This document shows, in pieces, positions 58,998 through 64,000 of a DNA stretch of 64,000 nucleotides. Both the position numbers and the translations under genes were made by a program. The stretch is taken from NCBI GenBank assembly GCA_030867875.1, contig JAOWCC010000753.1:29629-93628 (forward strand). Direction: 5' to 3'. The notes below the pieces were generated by a model. It was given only the letters and a program-made list of their open reading frames with translations. It searched no databases and was not told the origin of the DNA. The first letter of the stretch is position 1. The number at the start of each line of letters is the position of its first letter. The DNA is from Actinernus sp. WN-2022. Lineage: Eukaryota > Cnidaria > Anthozoa > Actiniaria > Actinernidae.

Positions 58998-59360
58998 GGT
59001 ACACAAAAGTATACCTCACCTGTACCTAAGGTATACCCCAAATGTACCTATGTGAGATTAGGTACAATCTAGGTATACCAAGAATGGACCTCAATGTTTT
59101 AGTGGAGTGTTTGAGGTATACTTAAGGCACACTCCACTGTACTCCAAATGTACCTTAAATACTCTTGGATAAACCTCAAGGAATGGGGTACACTTGAGGT
59201 ACACTTTACATGTACCCCAAATGTAAATCTCCATACTCCTGCATAAACCTCAAGGAATGGGTACACTTGAGGTACACTTCACATGTACCCCAAATGTACC
59301 TCTCCATAGTCCTGCATAAACCTCAAGGAATGGGTACACTTCAGGTACACTTCACATGTA
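58998..59360. repeat. GGTATACC/CCTCAAGGAATGGGGTACAC minisatellite
   Basis: CATAAACCTCAAGGAATGGG with TACACTT(G/C)AGGTACACTT recurs at about 59168, 59242 and 59317 (period about 75); the first part is less regular. Confidence 0.8.
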
Positions 59361-59438
59361 CTTTAATTACTTCTGGAGAATCAGATAATTTTATATATTT
59401 TTACATGGCTAAAGTGAACAATCTGCACCGAAAAAAAG

Positions 59439-59508
59439 TGGTCGGTAAGTGGTCGGTAAAACTGTGTCGGTAAGTGGTTGGTAAGTGGTCGGTAAGTGGT
59501 TGGTAACA
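59439..59508. repeat. GTGGTCGGTAA short tandem repeat
   Basis: About six units of GTGG(T/C)(C/T)GGTAA. Confidence 0.85.
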
Positions 59509-59815
59509 TAATTGCCACTAAAATACGCATGACAAAACATATGACAAAAAGCCACTAAAACATATGACAGACAAACCACTGAAACGTATATGACAGAAAA
59601 ACATATGATCATGGTGTTTATAAATTCACTTATTCAGTGCATAAATTACGACACAACATATTTCAGACAGATAAGTAATATTTATTAATCAAAATTAAAT
59701 TGGTTTCATAATATTCTTTCTTTAAATTAATTTATTCATGACTGCATGAGTTAAAGCAGGGTTAAAGAATGAAAATATTTCACGATTGAGATATCGATTT
59801 TAGCCATCATCGACC

Positions 59816-60037
59816 ACAGGCTACTCAAGCGTAAGGTTTTGATTAACCGTTTATTTTACAAGATGACTGGGAATTTATAGTTTTTAGAAATTGCAATAAT
59901 TCTGTAAATATTGAAATAAAAGAAATTAGACTTTACTTGTGTGTTTGTCAGTTAATATGCTGTGTCTGTGTGCAATTTCAGCGCATTCGGGTGATTATTT
60001 CTTCCTAATCAAAAACCTTACGCTCGGGTAGCCTGTG
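59816..60037. mobile_element. TIR element, ACAGGCTACYCRAGCG termini
   Basis: ACAGGCTACTCAAGCGTAAG at 59816 and the inverse complement near 60008-60037 (CTTACGCTCGGGTAGCCTGT) pair over about 30 bp with two differences. Confidence 0.7.
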
Positions 60038-60281
60038 TATCAACAATACCTTGGATGTGCCCGCATGTTTCAACAGTTGGTCAGCAGTAACCACATCAAA
60101 ACAAGATGGCGGACCCTAAACGTAGCGAACTGGCGTCTTGAAGTTAAACCATTTGATGACTAGTTCTTCTTATTCTCGTGCCATCAAAACCTTTTCCTTT
60201 CTGGATAAGCAGGCATTTAGGAAAAGAGGAGTGCTTTCCCGACTTTTTTAATCAAGGAAACCGTTCAAAGGTGGCTCAAAG

Positions 60282-60500
60282 ATGCATCCGAAATTGAACA
60301 CCGAGTATTTTTGGAATGTCACTGTCAGCATCATAACCAATCAGATTACCGGAACAGGTTCTGGCGCTCAAAATGTGAAGTCGTTAAATTTCCAACGGTC
60401 TTTGCTCAGGAGGGATATGTTCAACAAATACCCGCAACCATATCAGACGTGCGTTCTTCTTCTTTATTGGAATCCTCAGGATATTACTCGCATATTTAAG
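60282..60500 (+). CDS. Exon-like ORF, possible first coding exon
   Basis: ATG 60282 (context AAAGATGC), 73 codons including TEYFWNVTVSIITNQITGTG, open to AAG|GTAAAT at 60501, a fair splice donor. A second overlapping frame is also open through the same interval (TTG 60311), which weakens the case. No family recognised. Confidence 0.3.
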
Positions 60501-60539
60501 GTAAATTGCTTGTGAATTAATTGTGTTTTGTGATCATGG

Positions 60540-61920
60540 ATGTAGAGCAAAACCTTTGGACTTTGGTAATTTTTACATCATAATTTCTTGTACATGTTCA
60601 TCGCCTAGTTGTACCTCTGATCTGTGCATGATCACGAGCTAGTCTCGATCAGTTGCTTTGGATTAAGTACATGTACCATGATGTACCATGTAGTGATATA
60701 CACACGCACTTAATTTATATATAATTTTGTGTTATCATTGACATTAAATATCATGCAGTTGATTAAAAGAAATTTCGGAGCCGTATTATTTCTACCTCAA
60801 ATCTGATCTGCACTCGATCTGATTGATTTTTTACTGCCACTAATTAGAAACACATGCATACATGTAGGTCTACCATACATGCAATAACACCATGGCAAAC
60901 TAGATATACATTTCATGTTTATTTAGCTTTTTCAAATTTAGGAGCAACTAGCAAATACAACACCACTTATATAATTAGTTCTAAAAACCTAACCCCCATG
61001 GCCAAATAAAAAACCCTAAACATTTAAAACCTAAAATCGTTCATATAACGAGTGTAAATAAACCTGAACTATAATGGAGAATTTAACAAAGTTTTCAAGT
61101 CATCTTTTTAAGTGGCACTGAAGTGGCATTGTGTTCTGCAGTTTAGCCATTACATGTATAGGGCTGGAATCATTCAACATAGATATGTACTCATTCGACA
61201 CAACCATTCAACATGCTTTGTAACCAGGCTCACTGGTTTATGATGGTTTTGAGGTACCAAATCAAATTATTTAGTTTCTTATTTTTATTCCAAGTATCTT
61301 ACAGACTGCCAACATATTGCGTTGCAGAACAGAAGCATAATTTTTCTCAGAATGATTGTGTCGAATCAGTATGTCAAATAATAATTATTATTATCTATCT
61401 CTATGCATGTCATACTGAAATCAGTTGCAAGACAATGGTATATGGTTTTAGTTTTTCAATACAATTTGAACCATGTTATTTTTTTTGTATTGATGAATTT
61501 CAGCACAAAGTAACCGGTTATTTTCTAGTGTATAAAATATATATAATGCACTTATCAATTGAAACCCATGCCTGGTTGGTAATCTATAGAGTATACATTT
61601 GTTTCTTGTAGAACAATAAAGCAAACAGATGAAACTGAAGAATGCTGATTCCATGGAGAGCAAGACAAGGCACTATTATGCAGCTGAGTCCAATGTTATT
61701 GAAACATCCAAAAACAAAAGTTAAAGTCAATATTATTACAAATCAAATTGTGGTTATAGTTTCAGTTGGACTATTTGTGAATCAGACTAAATTTTTATAC
61801 TGCAAATGGCATTTCTGGCCATGTACCTTGTAGCATTTGCTTAATGATCAGTTCAAGTAATAAAAAATATATCTACGATTTACGAGTTTCAACATCATTG
61901 GTGGAACTTTTTAAGTACAC
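60540..61920. other. No recognised gene
   Basis: Low-complexity AT-rich sequence; the longest frame (61213-61611, 132 codons) is Phe/Tyr/Ile/Cys-rich and has no recognisable domain. Confidence 0.35.
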
Positions 61921-61993
61921 CTTGAATGCCTGCAAAAGTTATATACCCTACCTGCAGGTGTACATGCAGTATTTCGGAGTACAGTCTAGTTGA

Positions 61994-62490
61994 AGAGGTA
62001 CATTTCTGGTATAGTTCAAGTGTACCCAAAATGCAGGTTCCCAAAAGTGTGATACTTTGGATATACCTAGTATGTACCTATTTTGGGTACGTTTGGGGTA
62101 TAATTTAGGTACAAATGAGGTATACCCCACATTTTTTTGAATATTATTTGTAGTACTGTCTTTAGTTAAAGAGGTACATTTGAGGTATACCTCAGATGTA
62201 CCCATAATGGTTCCAAAAGTGCGCTACTTTAGGTATACCTATTTTGTACCTATTTCGGGTACGTTTGGGGTATAATTTACGTACAAATGAGGTATACCCC
62301 ACATTTTTTTGAATATTATTTGTAGTACTGTCTTTAGTTAAAGAGGTACATTTGAGGTATACCTCAGATGTACCCATAATGGTTCCAAAAGTGCGCTACT
62401 TTAGGTATACCTATTTTGTACCTATTTCGGGTAGGTTTGGGGTATACTTTAGGTACAAATGAAGTATACCCCAAATGTACTCAATTTTGG
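61994..62490. repeat. Three tandem copies of a 172-bp GGTATACC unit
   Basis: GAGGTACATTTGAGGTATAC begins at 62171 and 62343; a more diverged copy begins at about 61996. Each unit contains CGGGTACGTTTGGGGTATAA-like sequence; the first two also have ACATTTTTTTGAATATTATT. Confidence 0.88.
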
Positions 62491-62496
62491 TAAGGG

Positions 62497-63490
62497 TTGG
62501 TATCTCACACTAGGTAATGCTCTGACAGGGAACGAGCCAGGCTGTGCCATTGTGCCATTCCCGCGCATTTGTCCCTTGAAAAAAATTGAATAATGGTCAA
62601 CCGCTTTGTCTGCTTCCAAAGGAAATTAAATGCCAGATCACTTGCAAAAGGGCCAAAATAAGTGTCCCTTCTGGCTCAATTTCTGGAACAATCCCTGCTC
62701 TGAGGTTTTTCTCCAGATTCTCATGTTTTCCTCCCTCCACAAAAACCAGCATGCCTAATTCCAATTCGATTTGTAGTTTAATAATAATAATAATAATTCC
62801 TAATGATAATCATATAATTAATTAATTAATGTTTGCTATGTAGCGAATAGTTTAAGACACAAAACCTAGTCTATCTCATGTATTTTTGCCCAACTAGATG
62901 AATTTTTTGCATTATTACTCACGCAAATGAAGTTCAGGGGGGTTAAACCCTTTTGAATTTTTGTTTTTGGTGTCATGTCTCCCCCTGAACTTTAATGTCA
63001 ACCAAATTAAGAGGAATCCCTGCAGTTTTCTATGGCTAACATTTTGGTGTGTCTCTATGTCGTTGCTTTCTATCCGTAAAAATCCATTGCCCTTTTTGTT
63101 TTTCCCGCAAAGCATCCTGGGACAGTTTCATTTACTATTTCCCAGTCCAGAACTGGATTAAATAAAGTTGCAGCGTTAAAATCTTAGTTTTGGTACTAAA
63201 CACGACAAATACAACATATTGGTTGCAAATTTGGGGTAAGATCTGCAAACCGTGCAAAACTGAGGGGGGAGGAGTGGAAAATCATGCATTTCCTCTCAAT
63301 AACGAGTCACTCGTCAAGAGCGCTTCCCGAAAACTTTCAATTGCGCGCGTTAAATTCAAGAAAACCCCTACAAAGTATATATTTTCTGAAAGCTTAATAA
63401 ACATAGATTCTAGAAAACAGCTTGATTTTCCTCATTAGTAAATACTCTTTTATTTATTGTGATTTTAATCCAATTTGACCATACCTTATA
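62497..63490. other. No recognised gene; AAT run and small hairpin
   Basis: (AAT)n at 62780-62797 and an ATTAATTAATTAAT run at 62817-62831. AAGTTCAGGGGG (62929) pairs with CCCCCTGAACTT (about 62981-62992) as a short hairpin. Confidence 0.45.
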
Positions 63491-63496
63491 CCTGGA

Positions 63497-63787
63497 GCTC
63501 CTGTCCCTCTTGAATTTGACGGAAATCCGCGCTGAAACGACCTTCATAAAGTAGAGATATTGATCTAAAAAGGGTGTCTCAGTTTTCTGATATCTTATTC
63601 CGTCGCGAAAATAATCAACTGCAAAGATCCGGAACACCTTTTTTAGGGGTTGAAGAACGAAACATGAAAGTATCTCAAGAACAAAACAACTCATAAAAAA
63701 ACTGAGACACCCTTTTTTGTCAACATATTGGTCTAGCCATATGCCAATTTTCAATCCGATCTATTAAAATCTACAGGGACAGGAGCT
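63497..63787. mobile_element. TIR element with nested inner stem
   Basis: GCTCCTGTCCCT at 63497 faces AGGGACAGGAGC at 63775-63787. Further in, AAAAAGGGTGTCTCAGTTTT (63567-63586) pairs with the inverse at about 63696-63716. The open minus-strand frame across it (63410-63754) is probably incidental. Confidence 0.7.
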
Positions 63788-64000
63788 TCGAATACATGCT
63801 ACAAAACTTGCATTTATAACGCCGTAAAAAATGGTTTGAAAGTTTCCTGGCATCCCACTGAGGTTTGTTGACACAATTAACTCATGTGTCATTAAGAATG
63901 TTATTTTTCCAGTATTTGATGTTGAGCAGTAGGTATAGGGGAACACGATACCATGTTGTTCATGAAAGGCCGCATGCGATTTTGCGCGCTTCTGTGAAGG

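Larger units (their letters stand above)
58983..62496. mobile_element. Putative 3.5-kb element with minisatellite ends
   Basis: CCCTTACCAAAATCGGGTAC at 58983 and its near inverse GTACTCAATTTTGGTAAGGG ending at 62496 face each other. Both ends run into GGTATACC/GGTACA-rich minisatellites (58998-59360 and 61960-62480). No clear target duplication. The interior holds the exon-like ORF at 60282, a GTGGTCGGTAA minisatellite and a nested inverted repeat. Confidence 0.5.

Noticed and set aside
63410..63754. 114-codon minus-strand ORF as a gene
   Set aside because: Spans both arms of a TIR element and has no recognised domain.

Overview
The window reads as nuclear DNA of an animal, most likely a cnidarian (coral or sea anemone). 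It has no operons or long intact genes, is AT-rich, and holds nested foldback elements, DIRS and LINE relics, a tRNA-derived SINE of a type I associate with corals, a KRAB-less C2H2 zinc-finger exon and many TACATGTA-type palindromes in the right part. Species cannot be fixed from the sequence alone. No intact host gene could be recognised; nearly everything identifiable is transposable-element sequence, its relics, or satellite DNA.

Region 1 (1-17144) is a head-to-tail array of a 2365-bp unit: a leading partial unit (1-589) and seven complete units (590-17144). The units are almost identical. Each carries, on the + strand, a truncated and frameshifted N-terminal fragment that resembles an HUH (Rep-type) endonuclease. 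On the - strand each carries the C-terminal end of a Tc1/mariner-type DDE transposase. Each ends in a 247-bp nested hairpin. The array stops exactly at the outer end of that hairpin, so the hairpin marks the unit boundary. This is the most unusual object in the window.

Region 2 (17145-37670) is a nest of foldback and DNA-transposon copies. One family has TAGCCT(C/G) termini; two members have clear 9-bp target duplications and a third has one with a single mismatch, which suggests Mutator-like elements. Other groups are TTAA-flanked elements, G-tract-terminated elements with an 8-bp duplication, and a TIR element with subterminal 16-mer arrays that carries an HTH ORF. Between them lie LINE reverse-transcriptase fragments and a seven-finger zinc-finger exon with frameshifts. 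Two TAGCCT elements sit inside the same LINE relic.

Region 3 (38046-42324) is a degenerate DIRS-like tyrosine-recombinase retroelement. Its inverted terminal repeats and internal complementary region (joining the complements of both ends) are still readable, and a SINE has inserted into it. Region 4 (42325-47400) has more TIR elements and a LINE RT fragment interrupted by a 265-bp foldback element.

Region 5 (47400-64000) is dominated by minisatellites and tandem duplications, several of them inside hairpin elements. It includes a broken SGNH/GDSL-like hydrolase domain on the - strand and a few exon-like ORFs of unknown nature. The parts do not form one pathway; they record repeated insertion into the same neighbourhood.
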